Of a DNA stretch of 64,000 bases, positions 31,552 to 41,942 are shown piece by piece. Source of the DNA: Batillaria attramentaria (taxonomy: Eukaryota > Mollusca > Gastropoda > Batillariidae). Each line of letters begins with the position of its first letter. Within the stretch, counting starts at the first letter, position 1. Position numbers and translations under genes: made by a program. Location: assembly GCA_018292915.2 (NCBI GenBank), contig JACVVK020000454.1, positions 342,001-406,000 on the forward strand, read 5' to 3'. The notes beneath the pieces are model-generated. The model was not told the DNA's origin. It saw only the letters and a program-made list of their open reading frames with translations, and did not search any database.

Positions 31552-32714
31552 TAACTGCTCTAAGGACCAAGCAGCTGACAGGGTTGGACGTGGGTCAAAT
31601 GTCCGGCTAAAGATGAAAGAGTCGGAAGAAAACAGGATGAACATTAGACCAGCGCACCCTCCCACTGTCTCCTTCACTTCACCCTGATGACAGGCGGCCA
31701 CAGTGTCGCGAGTATAGCGGCATCTCATGCACAGCAGACGAGGGATGGGAGGCTGGCACTGATGGCGGGATTAAGGCAGGGATTACTGGCGACTCTGACA
31801 ACAGAGAGAACTCGATCGCCACTTTCTCGGAGCAACGACCTGTCTAGTGACAGAGTATATATAGACACGTCACCACCATCCCTCCCCTAGTATACTCCTG
31901 CTGTGTACCGTGCCATGATGCATCATCATGCATTAGTGGACCCTTGTGTCCGATTATACTCACTATGATGGAAGTGGGGGGGGGGGGATGGGGGTGGCGG
32001 TTATAGACGGGTAGTCGGTGCTGCCTGATGAGCCGCGAGGCTGAAAGATGGTAGTTTTTGAGGCAAGTTGCTGCGTCAAGACGTATGATCCTCAGGAAAT
32101 AATGCGACAGACGGAAGTGAGTGGGGTTTACCACCACGATAGTCATGTCAAGAACACCCGGGGCACGGGAAAATGTCGGCGTTGGAAACTACAAGTTTTT
32201 CTGATTCGTTCAGTCCCACTGTCGCCTTCCCGCCGGGCTCCGTACCGGCTTCACTTCGCATGGACGATTGCAAGGGCTCTAGTTTTCATTTTAAAAAACA
32301 AACAAACAAACAAACAAACAAACAAAAAAACACACAAAAGAAACAAACAAACAAACAACAACAACAACCACCCCTATTCCGCGATTGTGCAATCTCTGGG
32401 TGCTGAACAAGCGGTTGTTTTTTTTCTCTCCAATTTTCTTAACTTCTTGCCTTGCCTCCTCCTGGTTGTCGAACCTGACGTGATGGGAGAAACGTGGAGT
32501 GTTGTGTTTTTTGTAGGTTGACAAAGGGTCCTATGTGTGTGTCTCTCATTGTCTCACTCTCTGTCTGTCTGTCTCTCTCAAGTATTGCTGTTGTTTTGTA
32601 TGAGCCTCATAGACGGATTGGGGTTTTAATGTAGTTTTAATACTGAGTTGAACCGTGTATGGTATTGCTAGCAGTACAGTGGGCAAGAGACGCCCTCCAG
32701 TGACGTAACAACTC
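31552..32714. other. No gene seen; simple repeats
   Basis: G-run 31975-31988; (CAAA)n 32298-32326 and 32339-32360. Nothing recognisable otherwise. Confidence 0.5.
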
Positions 32715-32802
32715 TACCCTGAAATAACGTTTATTTCGTCATCACTCAGTGACATCATCATCCTCATCATCATCAGCATCTCTCTCTCTCTCTCTCTCTC
32801 TC
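32715..32802 (+). mobile_element. Decayed LINE 3' end followed by (TC)n
   Basis: CCTGAAATAACGTTTATTTC (compare TCCTGAAATAAACGTTT at 26219-26400 in sense orientation) is followed by a degenerate (TCA)n tail (32738-32778) and then (TC)n at 32779-32802. Only the very end is recognisable. Confidence 0.5.
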
Positions 32803-32807
32803 ACACA

Positions 32808-32884
<77 letters not shown>

Positions 32885-32895
32885 GCGCGCGTGTG
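32803..32895. repeat. (AC)n(GC)n(GT) compound microsatellite
   Basis: About 30 CA units run into (GC)n at 32870-32891. Alternating purine-pyrimidine sequence of this length is strongly Z-DNA-prone. Confidence 0.96.
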
Positions 32896-33102
32896 CTTGG
32901 TGTCGTCTGCTCACAGGCGTTTTACATTAGAGCCGGACAACTTGGAAAGTGAATCACGTGATCAGCCTCAGTGTTAAGTTCACCAGTCCGACAGTATCAG
33001 GCCCCGCACCACCGAGCTGTCATAGGTAACTTGCAGGTTTGTTATCGTTCATCGTGCACAGTTGTTTCTCTTTCACCTGCGGCTAGACGTGCACATCTCA
33101 TA

Positions 33103-33104
<2 letters not shown>

Positions 33105-33161
<57 letters not shown>

Positions 33162-33162
33162 C

Positions 33163-33235
<73 letters not shown>
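33105..33235. repeat. (GT)n then (GA)n microsatellite
   Basis: GT repeats with one CCCA interruption near 33161-33164, then (GA)n from 33204. Confidence 0.96.
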
Positions 33236-33238
<3 letters not shown>

Positions 33239-33590
33239 GCTGTCCATGTGGTATTGGATGCAAGAAATGTTGGATCGGGTCCAGTGTGTGGACGGATCTA
33301 GATCAACATGCGGATGGCGGGCGGCTTGGTGCCAGGGGTCAGTTACTTGCCCAATGTACAGTAAGGGAAAAGTTGTCGCCTTGTGAAATGTGGTGCGTGT
33401 TGCTAAACCCCAAACACCTTTCCATTCAGTCACAAGGCGGTGTGCAGCAGCTCAGTTCTGTTTTCCTGTAGGTATTGGGACGAAAAACACTGTAAAGCTT
33501 TATGTGTCACAAAGACACAGAGACACAGGGGGCTTTTCTGTCTGCTATGAGATGCAATTACTGTTTTAGAACATTTAGTCACTGTCTCTC
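33236..33590. other. No gene seen
   Basis: Unclassified sequence between the microsatellite and the SINE. Confidence 0.5.
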
Positions 33591-33604
33591 CACTGACGTC
33601 AGTA

Positions 33605-33788
33605 GGGGAGCCGGGATAGCCGAATGGTAGAGTGTTGAACTTTTAATACTCGCCCCGGGTCGTGAGTTCGAATCCCGGCTGGGTCCAAACATTTGTGCTG
33701 GCCTTCAGTTGCCCCGTCCGAGTCTTTGAAATCACCTTTACGTGGTGGAAAAGGACGTTAAACTACCAGACACCCACACCCACCCACC
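33605..33788 (+). mobile_element. tRNA-derived SINE (family 1), full length
   Basis: GGGAGCCGGGATAGCCGAAT head, B box GAGTTCGAATCCC, the TTTGTGCTGGCC body and an AAAGGACGTTAAAC end. CACTGACGTCAGTA (33591-33604) and CACTGACATCAGTA (33789-33802) form a 14-bp target duplication with one mismatch. The head shows small changes from the 20508 copy. Confidence 0.92.
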
Positions 33789-33896
33789 CACTGACATCAG
33801 TAACTGAATTAGGACATTTTTACACGCGTGTCGCTCGACAGGGAGAGAAGCTATTGGATTCCATACAAATCACTGGACATACGCACCTTCTTGCCA

Positions 33897-33919
33897 TCTC
33901 TCTCTCTCTCTCTCTCCCC

Positions 33920-33982
<63 letters not shown>

Positions 33983-34050
33983 AGACACACAGACACACAG
34001 ACACACACACACACAAACACATACACACACACGCGCACACACACACTGAC
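33897..34050. repeat. (TC)n(AC)n microsatellite with CAGACA variants
   Basis: Short (TC)n, then a long CA tract that degenerates into CAGACACA units and CGCG near its end. Confidence 0.95.
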
Positions 34051-34602
34051 ACATGCATACATGAATACATGCACTTACATACACACAACATTTTTGGCGA
34101 CTGAGGGCACAAGTACTATAAAACTCGGTCAGTGAATGCTTTTTCTCATCAGTGTTGTTTCCAGATGCCGCAGCGCGGCCAGAACTTGACTTGAATCAAG
34201 CTAGAATTAAGTGTCGTGTATCTGAACCTGACTCGAGACACGCGGCCCGGAAAATTAAAACTAACGCTGGATTCAATGTCTTTACAGACAGCATTTCACA
34301 CGAGTAATCACTGAGCTGGATGGCCACAGACCAGTGGCGGCCGTCAGTAGGGGGGAAATGAGTTTTCCCGATCATCTAGCTGTAATACCGGAGTCCGTAC
34401 CGCGTACTTACCTGTTTGTGTTCCCAGTCCACTTACCGGGAAATGTCATTAATTAACCGCGTACAAGGCCCTAACGCATGCGCACAATCAGCAAACCACA
34501 CGGGCTACTGAACAGACTCAGTCCGTGTTTTGCTTCGCACATTGCACTGGAGACGTCAGGATCTCACGTTTCGTTATCATTGTAACGTCAAATCCCTGTA
34601 CC

Positions 34603-34606
<4 letters not shown>
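34051..34606. other. No gene seen
   Basis: Unclassified sequence; no motif or domain recognised. Confidence 0.5.

Positions 34607-34642
<36 letters not shown>
34607..34642. repeat. (AG)n tract interrupted by a SINE
   Basis: AG repeats stop at the SINE (34643) and resume at 34826, so the SINE split one tract. Confidence 0.9.
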
Positions 34643-34645
<3 letters not shown>

Positions 34646-34825
34646 GGGTGGGTGGGTGTTTGGGAGTTTAACGTCCTTTTCCACCACATAAGGGTGATAT
34701 CAAAGACGGGGCAACGAGAAAAAAAGGCCAGCACAAATATTTGACCCCACTGAGCCGGCGGGATTCGAACTCACCACCCGAGCATTGAGAGTCCAACGCT
34801 CTACCATTCGGCCACCCCGGCTCCC
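34643..34825 (-). mobile_element. tRNA-derived SINE (family 1) in an (AG)n tract
   Basis: On the minus strand it reads from GGGAGCCGGGGTGGCCGAAT (A box) through GTGAGTTCGAATCCC (B box) to AAAGGACGTTAAACTCCC and CCCA repeats. Both flanks are AG repeats, so the duplication cannot be measured. Confidence 0.92.
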
Positions 34826-34838
34826 GAGAGAGAGAGAG

Positions 34839-35939
34839 AATCAATGAATCAATGAATCAATGAATCAATGAAGCTTTATTTCTCAACGGTAAAGATATTG
34901 ACATTGTTGTCCACATAGTCATTTTACGTATCTGCCGTTGCTACAAACTACTGAAGTACTACATCTAAAGCTATGACTACGGAAAAGGAAGGCGTAGAAA
35001 AAGAAAAAAAAATAAAAATAAAAAAAGTCCCCCCCCCCCCCCCCACACACACACAGAGTGACACACACACACACACACACACACACAGCATTAAAACAAA
35101 TTAATCGACATCCTGATGAATATACAGTGGGGAGAACTATATGAGAAAACAAGTATGCAGTTATGGTGATAGAAAATGTCTTCCTAGTGGGAAAGATATG
35201 TGTTATCAGGAGACATTGATGTTTGCGAGATATTTGTAAAGACTGGCTTTAAAGGACGTCACTGAAGAAGCGGTTTTCAAATTACTTGGGAGTGAATTCC
35301 AAAGGGATGCACCTGCAAATGATAAGCTAGTCTTAAAAATGTCGATTCTCGGTTTTGGGATAAGGTACAGTTTGTTTCTGTTTCCAAAGCTAGATTCCGA
35401 GCGACAGAAAAAGTGAGACATATACTCAGGCGCTTTGTGATTCCATATTTTAAACATAAGTGTTGCCTTGTTGAAGCGTAACTGATCATTTAGACAAAGA
35501 ATACCTGCCTTTTTAAATTTCTGGTCCGTTGTAACTGTTGGATCAGGTATCATTTGCTTTGCCGCTCTTCTGAGTAAGGAGTTCAGTCTTTTCAAATGAA
35601 CCTCGCTACAACTATCCCACACCGTTGATGCGTAATTAACATGAGACCGTATATGAGCATCGTAAAACAGTTTTCTAGCGTCCGTGTCTGTGAACTGGCG
35701 TAATTTTGATAACATGAATAGATTCTTGGAGATAATCTTACAAACATTGTCGGTGTGAGCTTGCCACTTCAACTGGTCGTCAATTGTAATCCCTAGTAGC
35801 CGATGCTCAGACACTTGCTCAATGGGATTACCGTTAAGCAACAAGTCTAGTGACAGGGGGCGTAGCTGGTGTTTCTGTCTGGTAGCAATTACCATAGATT
35901 TAGTCTTTGTGGGATGGATGACCATGGCATTATTTTTAC

Positions 35940-35942
<3 letters not shown>
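34839..35942 (-). mobile_element. 5'-truncated LINE with (CATTGATT)n tail
   Basis: Minus-strand element: ORF2 C-terminal part (35940-35206), a roughly 340-bp 3' UTR interrupted by a poly-C/CA tract (about 35029-35087), GAGAAATAAAGCTT, and a tail of four CATTGATT units (34870-34840). The short-repeat tail in place of poly-A suits the CR1/L2 lineage. The 5' truncation point coincides with the edge of an (AG)n tract (35943-35997), and the tail abuts another (34826-34838). Confidence 0.85.
35206..35940 (-). CDS. LINE ORF2 C-terminal region, open frame
   Basis: About 245 codons of intact frame on the minus strand, from the AG tract to a stop at 35206. The sequence starts downstream of the YADD box with KNNAMVIHPTKTKSMVI, followed by HRLLGITIDDQLKWQAH (RT motif E/thumb region), RSHVNYASTVWDSC and a LNSLLRRAAKQMI-type helix region. 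It ends with FAGASLWNSLPSNL and SVTSFKASLYKYL, the typical Jockey/CR1/L2 C-terminus. The polymerase active site is missing, so it cannot work alone. Absence of stops suggests recent insertion. The reading frame artificially continues as poly-Ser/Leu through the AG repeat; that part is not protein. Confidence 0.88.

Positions 35943-35997
<55 letters not shown>
35943..35997. repeat. (AG)n between two LINE fragments
   Basis: About 27 AG units between the 5' truncation of one LINE and the (GAT)n tail of the next, both on the minus strand. Confidence 0.95.
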
Positions 35998-36031
<34 letters not shown>

Positions 36032-36150
36032 ACTTTATCAGGCATCTCTGCCTGTCTTACAAGTAGTCCTACAGTAATAAAGAAACATAGAGCAAAATAT
36101 AAACAAATAATCTAGACCACCGTAAAAGTGCGAAAGAAAAAAAAAGAAAA
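35998..36150 (-). mobile_element. LINE 3' end with (TCA)n tail
   Basis: Minus strand: ACTACTTGTAAGACAGGCAG, AGATGCCTGATAAAGTTT, then (CAT)n (36030-35998). Same family as 26219-26400 by the shared TTGTAAGAYAGGCAGA context. The upstream portion is cut by a poly-A-rich stretch and (AC)n. Confidence 0.65.
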
Positions 36151-36154
36151 AAAG

Positions 36155-36229
<75 letters not shown>
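36155..36229. repeat. (AC)n microsatellite
   Basis: About 37 CA units. Confidence 0.97.
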
Positions 36230-36233
<4 letters not shown>

Positions 36234-37010
36234 TTTTTCTTTCTCAACCAGTTGCATGCAGGTCCGCTTCAAGCCAAAAGGCTTACAAACACTGGGGGCT
36301 GTATACATAGTTACATACCATTGATCAAACTAACCTAAGACTGACGGAAGTGTTCATGCGAGCGCTCTTTAAACAGAGAGAGAGAGAGAGAGAGCTTGAG
36401 CTTCCATTGGTAACTGAGTGCGAAAGTGTTCAGTGTTAGTAATGGCGGCAATTTCCCGCAGACACATCAGTTTTGGAAAAAAAATGTTTAGTCGGTCCAA
36501 TTACTGGAGCAAGGAGCTTTTGGATTGTTCCCCGAGGGAGCAGCGGGTCACTACTAATCGCACAAAGCCACCCACTTTGTCCTTCTTCTTTTTTTTTTCT
36601 GTATGCGTGGTGTCTACTTGGTTTCCATTCCGCGGGCTCTCCGTGCACCATAACATACAGACACACGCAGCCTTAGCCTCCCGCGCGTGTTGGGTTACCT
36701 CATACTGACAACTCTCCTTCTACGTCCTCCTGAAACTAAATATGACTTCTTTTTTTTTCATTGCGAGGCAGTAACCCTGTGAGACAACCTCACGATGATA
36801 CTCTCTGTGTTTCGACCTTGCTATGAATGATAACGGATTTTTTCAATGGGAGGCTGTAGAACCGGGGTGGAGGGGGGGGGGAGGGAGGGGGGTTGAAAGT
36901 TTCATTGCGAGGCACATTCAGTAGTAGACCCTGGAACCACCTCACCTCACTCAGTCGATGTACATGTATTACCACCTCGTTATGGACCTTGACTATATAC
37001 TCTTATTAAC
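36230..37010. other. No gene seen
   Basis: (AG)n at 36376-36394, poly-T, G-rich tract 36866-36893. TTTCATTGCGAGGCA occurs at about 36757 and 36899, a minor direct repeat. Confidence 0.5.
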
Positions 37011-37150
37011 ACAATACTGATGATAGTCATAGTCACAATACTGATAATAGTCATAGTCACAATACTGATAATAGTCATAGTCACAATACTGATAATAGTC
37101 ATTGTCACAATACTGATAATAGTCATTGTCACAATACTGATAATAGTCAT
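37011..37150. repeat. 24-bp minisatellite, 6 copies
   Basis: Unit with CAATACTGATAATAGTCATA then GTCA. A period divisible by three yields I/V/T-rich ORFs on both strands, which are artefacts. Confidence 0.93.
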
Positions 37151-37151
37151 A

Positions 37152-37628
37152 TTTCTTCGCGAGGTTGTAATACAGAGTTCATCGTTAGGTTCAGTTGTCT
37201 CTGGAGCTATTTCAGTCCTTGCAATGAAATACCCAATAGACGATTCCACTCGGCAAAGCGCCGCCCTTTTACTCTTCCGTGTAATGTGAAAGCACAGCTC
37301 GCCCGTGACGTAACTTTATTGAAGAAGGGGTTATTTCAAGATGAAGGCGATTGACTTAATGGTCTTTTTTCTTCAAATGGCGTCAATGAAGGGACTTTCT
37401 GCTTTCTTTTCAAGTTTCAGCCATTTCAGTCATATCAAACTACAAGTGCTTCAGTCCCTCTGTGTAGTGTCTGGCAAGAAAGTTTGCCAGACCACGTCAT
37501 GTGTTGTGCTCATTATGTCACGGCACGCGATTGGCTGAGTTCTGGGGGCTCGCCTCTTTTGACTGACAGGAGTGGAGCCGTCCATTTCTTCAGGAGATCG
37601 TAATACAAGAGTTTTCATCGTGAGGCAG
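37152..37628 (+). mobile_element. Dispersed repeat (partner at 59226) with flanking direct repeats
   Basis: The core 37245-37595 aligns by eye with 59230-59560: TCAAGATGAAGGCGATTGAC/TCAAGATGAAAGACATTGAC, CAATG...CTGCTTTCTTT/CAATG...ATGCTTTCTTT, TTTCAG, TGTAGTGTCTGGCAA and ACGCGATTGGCTGAGTTCTG with GGGGCTC. Two similar blocks of about 40 bp, TTCTTCGCGAGGTTGTAATA (37155) and TTCTTCAGGAGATCGTAATA (37588), flank the core. A short shared reading frame (MKAIDLMVFFLQ versus MKDIDVMVIFLK) exists but is broken in both copies. Confidence 0.7.
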
Positions 37629-38510
37629 ACCAACACACGCCCGTTTCCGGCAAAATCGCTATAAAATGGCGAAATGTGCAGCATGCGTTATCATCCCTGC
37701 CTCACATAGCAGCAATACACATTAGTTTAGCAGCGGGCCGCACGTGCCGTCCCGTCCCGTGACATGAACATATTTATCTGTGCACTGTGTAGTGAAAGTT
37801 AGGGTTGCATGCTGCTGCCCACATCACGTGACCCGTCCTCCACAAGGCTCGACAGCTGTACAGTCATCACGTACATTCAGTCGTCTGCTGCCTGTTACAG
37901 GTGTGGGAGAAGTTTGCGCAGGAGAGTAAGGACCGGCTTGTGATGGTGTTTGTGTGTAATCGGGATAATACTGCAGAAACACTCTCCTGCTCTCTTGCTC
38001 ATGGAGCGCACGGACTCCGTATGGCCGGCACACGGCGAACTGACACTGTGAACGCTGATTGAAGAATGACAATCACATCGATACTGAAACCTTTGGAACA
38101 GGTAAGATCCTCCTCCTCCTTCTGCTCATCATCATTATCATCGTCGTCGCCGTTATCGACAACAGCCACAACAACAGTACATAATTACTATCGTTTACAT
38201 GGTATCATATTGGTGTCGCTTTCACGTAGTTTAGAGAAGTTTTCAGATGCACAACAGAGTGTGGGCAGACTATTGCAACTTCAGCATCAACTCATTTAAC
38301 ACAGTTTGCACGTGACATGCCACATCAAACCAGGTTTTGGACAACAAGCACGCCAGCTAAATTGAAAGATAAAAAACATTAATAACATGTTTGTTTTCAT
38401 GAATAAATTATCATTGGAAGCTGTCGTTGTCGCCGCCTCTGTCAGTTTGTTAATGAGCTTTTGTGGGTTTTTGTACACTGTCAATATATGACCCAATCTG
38501 TATTACTGTA
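37629..38510. other. No clear gene; isolated splice-donor consensus
   Basis: ATGACAATCACATCGATACT at 38066 opens a short frame that ends at a strong donor, ACAG|GTAAGAT (38102 is the first intron base). No acceptor, promoter or protein similarity supports it. Confidence 0.35.
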
Positions 38511-38511
38511 A

Positions 38512-39378
38512 GTGCAGAATCACGTCATACGGGTTTAGTGTTGTGCGGTACAAAAATTACATCATACGGGTTTAGTGTTGTGCAGTACAGAATCACATCA
38601 TACGGGTTAAGTGTTGTGCGGTCACAGTACAGTTTAGAATCACATCATACGGGTTTAGTGTTGTGCGGTACAGAATCACATCATACGGGTTTAGTGTTGT
38701 GCGGTCACAGTACAGTTTAGAATCACATCATACGGGTTTAGTGTTGTGCGGTACAGAATCACATCGTACGGGTTTAGTGTTGTGCGGTCACAGTACAGTT
38801 TAGAATCACATCATACGGGTTTAGTGTTGTGCGGTACAGAATCACATCATACGGGTTTAGTGTTGTGCGGTCACAGTACAGTTTAGAATCACATCATACG
38901 GGTTTAGTGTTGTGCGGTACAAAATCACATCATACGGGTTAAGTGTTGTGCGGTCACAGTACAGCTTAGAATCACATCATACGGGTTTAGTGTTGTGCGG
39001 TACAGAATCACATCATACGGGTTTAGTGTTGTGCGGTACAGAATCACATCATACGGGTTTAGTGTTGTGCGGTCACAGTACAGTTTAGAATCACATCATA
39101 CGGGTTTAGTGTTGTGCGGTCACAGTACAGCTTAGAATCACATCATACGGGTTTAGTGTTGTGCGGTACAGAATCACATCATACGGGTTTAGTGTTGTGC
39201 GGTACAGAATCACATCATACGGGTTTAGTGTTGTGCGGTCACAGTACAGTTTAGAATCACATCATACGGGTTTAGTGTTGTGCGGTCACAGTACAGTTTA
39301 GAATCACATCATACGGGTTTAGTGTTGTGCGGTCACAGTACAGTTTAGAATCACATCATACAGGTTTAGTGTTGGGCG
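38512..39378. repeat. 36/47-bp alternating minisatellite, about 21 units
   Basis: Units share AATCACATCATACGGGTTTA and GTGTTGTGCGGT. The short form ends ACAG; the long form ends CACAGTACAGTTTAG, 11 bp longer. The forms alternate irregularly, producing an 83-bp higher-order unit in places. GGGTTTAGTGTT is shared with the telomere-like tract at 1-67. Confidence 0.95.
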
Positions 39379-39475
39379 AACGAAGCGGGGAAATCCACCT
39401 TCCTCAGGAGTGGTCTGTGCACTTTGCTGTACGGAAACACACGTGCTGGTGTGGCTTAGTCCCAAGGCTGTTCTA

Positions 39476-39545
39476 ATTCAAAATTCAAATTCAAAATTCA
39501 AAACATCTGTATTGTCCAGTTTAAAACAACCGGAAAATTTCCTTC
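39476..39545 (-). mobile_element. LINE 3' end with (TTGAATTT)n tail
   Basis: Minus strand: CACCAGAAGGAAATTTTCCG, GTTGTTTTAAACTGGACAAT, then TTTTGAATTTTGAATTTG. An octamer-type tail after a G-rich 3' UTR end suggests a CR1/L2-like terminus. The body is absent. Confidence 0.55.
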
Positions 39546-39967
39546 TGGTGCCCGCACTGCACAGTGTACTGAGATACTATTAAGGTACTACTGAGATACT
39601 ATTGAGGTACTACTGAGATACTGTTGAGTTACTACTGAGATACTATTTAGGTACTACTGAGATACTATTGAGGTACTACTGAGATACTATTGAGGTACTA
39701 CTGAGATACTGTTGAGTTACTACTGAGATACTGTTGAGGTACTACTGAGATACTGTTGAGGTACTACTGAGGCACTGTTGAGGTACTACTGAGATACTGT
39801 TGAGGTACTACTGATATACTGTTGAGGTACTACTGAGGCACTGTTGAGGTACTACTGAGGCACTATTGAGGTACTACTGAGATACTGTTGAGGTACTACT
39901 GAGATACTGTTGAGGTGCTACTGAGGCACTATTGAGATACTACTGAGATACTATTGAGGTACTACTG

Positions 39968-40137
39968 GGTGGGATGGGTGTTTGGGGGTTTAACGTCCTT
40001 TTCCACCACATAGGGTGACATCAAAGACGGGGCAACGATGAAAAAGCCAGCACAAATATTTGGCCCCAGCCGGGATCGAACTCACGACCCGAGCATTAGA
40101 AGTCCAACGCTCTACCATTCGACCACCCCGGCTCCCC
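39968..40137 (-). mobile_element. tRNA-derived SINE (family 1) inside the 22-bp array
   Basis: Minus strand: GGGGAGCCGGGGTGGTCGAA head, GTGAGTTCGATCCCGGCTGG, the CCGTCTTTGATGTCACCCTA body, the AAAGGACGTTAAACCCC end and CCCA-type tail. GAGGTACTACTG is on both sides (39956-39967 and 40138-40149); it may be a 12-bp duplication or just the array period. Confidence 0.9.
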
Positions 40138-40447
40138 GAGGTACTACTGAGATACTATTGAGGTACTACTGAGAGACTGTTGAGGTACTACTACGATACT
40201 GTTGAGGTACTACTGAGATACTGTTGTCGTACTACTGAGATACTGTTGAGGTACTACTACGATACTGTTGAGGTACTACTGAGATACTGTTGACGTACTA
40301 CTGAGATACTGTTGAGGTACTACTACGATACTGTTGAGGTACTACTGAGATACTGTTGAGGTACTACTGAGATACTGTTGAGGTACTACTGAGATACTGT
40401 TGAGGTACTACTCAGCTACTACTGAGGTGCAACTGAGGTACTACTGA

Positions 40448-40624
40448 TGGTGGGTGAGTGGGTGTTAGAGAGTTTAACGTCCTTTTCCACCACGTATGGG
40501 TGATATCAATGATGGGGCAACAAGAAAAAGGTCAGCACAAATATTTGGCCCCAGGCGGGATTTGAACTCATGACCCGAGCATTGGAAGTCCAGCGCTATA
40601 CCATTCGACTCTCCCGGCTCCCCC
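40448..40624 (-). mobile_element. tRNA-derived SINE (family 1), second copy in the array
   Basis: Same layout as the neighbouring copy, with more substitutions (GAGTCGAATGGTATAGCGCT head). Flanks GAGGTACTACTG and GAAGTACTACTG differ by one base. The greater divergence suggests it is older than the copy at 39968. Confidence 0.9.
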
Positions 40625-41130
40625 GAAGTACTACTGAGGTACAAGTGAGGTACTACTGAAGCATTATTTAGGTACAAGTGAGGTGGTACTGAGGTACAAG
40701 TGAGCTGCTAATGAATCAGAGGTACAAGTGATGACTATTGAGGTACAAGTGAGGTGCTACTGAGGGATTACTGAGGTACAAGTAAGGTGCTACTGAAGCA
40801 TTACTGAGGTACAAGTGAGGTTCTTATGAGGTACAAGAGTGGTGCCATACTGAAACATTACTGAGGTACAAGTGAGGTGCTACTGAGGCACATTGCTGAG
40901 GTACAAGTGAGATACTACTGAGGTGCAAGTGAAGTGCTACAGAAGTATTACTGAGGTACTACTGAGGTACAAGTGAGGTGCTATACTGAAGCATTAGTGA
41001 GGTACAAATGAGAGAATACTGGGATACGAGTGAGGTGCTACCGAAGCATTACTGAGGTAGACGTGAGGTACTATTGAGGTACAAGTGAGGTACAAGAAAA
41101 GTAATACCGACCTACAAGTGAAGTATTATT

Positions 41131-41402
41131 GAGGTACTACATCAATGACACAACTGCTTAGACGGAGTGCACTGCGATTCTATTTCCGCATCCGGTCAAA
41201 ACTTTCCATTCATTAGAGTATGCACAGTTTGATTCAGTCGAGATGACCCGACAAAGAGGTATCTATAATCATAAACATCTCATAGTTGGAGCGTTAGCGT
41301 TAGTACGAGCAATTAGCGACCATTAATGTCACCTTGATTATTAACATTATTATTACCGCGTTGACGTTGGCAAGGAAACCTCGGGCGGCTTGTTTCCCCT
41401 TA
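41131..41402. other. No gene seen
   Basis: Unclassified spacer between arrays. Confidence 0.5.
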
Positions 41403-41530
41403 GTATACGTCATACTTCATACTTCATACGTCATACTTCATACGTCATACTTCATACTTCATACTTCATACGTCATACGTCATACTTCATACTTCATACG
41501 TCATACTTCATACTTCATACTTCATACTTC
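41403..41530. repeat. 7-bp repeat (CTTCATA/CGTCATA), about 18 copies
   Basis: Two heptamer variants in mixed order. Confidence 0.95.
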
Positions 41531-41644
41531 GTACTGCGAATAGTGAATCGTTCGGATGGAAATGTCCAGGCTCTGATCCCAGTGGGAATTGTCCGGCAGT
41601 GCGCGGAAGGAATGACATGCTGGTGTCTGATGGGAAATCCTGAC

Positions 41645-41795
41645 GAGTATATTGTCCTGTAGGAACTGTCCACGCTGAGAACTGACCCAGAACTGTGTGG
41701 CAAATAGTGACTTGTCCCAAAGTATCGTGTGGCAAATGGCGACTTGTCCCAAAGTACTGTGTGGCAAATTGTGTCCCAGACCATTCTGCTGCACG
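41645..41795. repeat. About 31-bp repeat, 2-3 copies
   Basis: GTGTGGCAAAT then GACTTGTCCCAAAGTAYYGT repeated; the first copy is diverged. Confidence 0.75.
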
Positions 41796-41942
41796 TGTCA
41801 TTACCTCCACATTCACCATTCCCCCTGCTTCTGGCCTGTAGTGTTGGTTTGTGTAACGTCCAAGTTATGAGTTTTTGGTTGTGTTGGTTATTTGTGGACA
41901 GAAGGCAGAGCAGAGTGTAACATCCTTGTTATAAGTTTTTAT

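Larger units (their letters stand above)
39568..41130. repeat. 22-bp minisatellite decaying to the right, split by two SINEs
   Basis: Unit with GAGGTACTACTGAGATACTG, regular from 39568 to 40443. After the second SINE (40625-41130) the units are diverged and of mixed length (GAGGTACAAGT, GGTGCTACTGA). Two family-1 SINEs interrupt it at 39968-40137 and 40448-40624. Confidence 0.92.
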
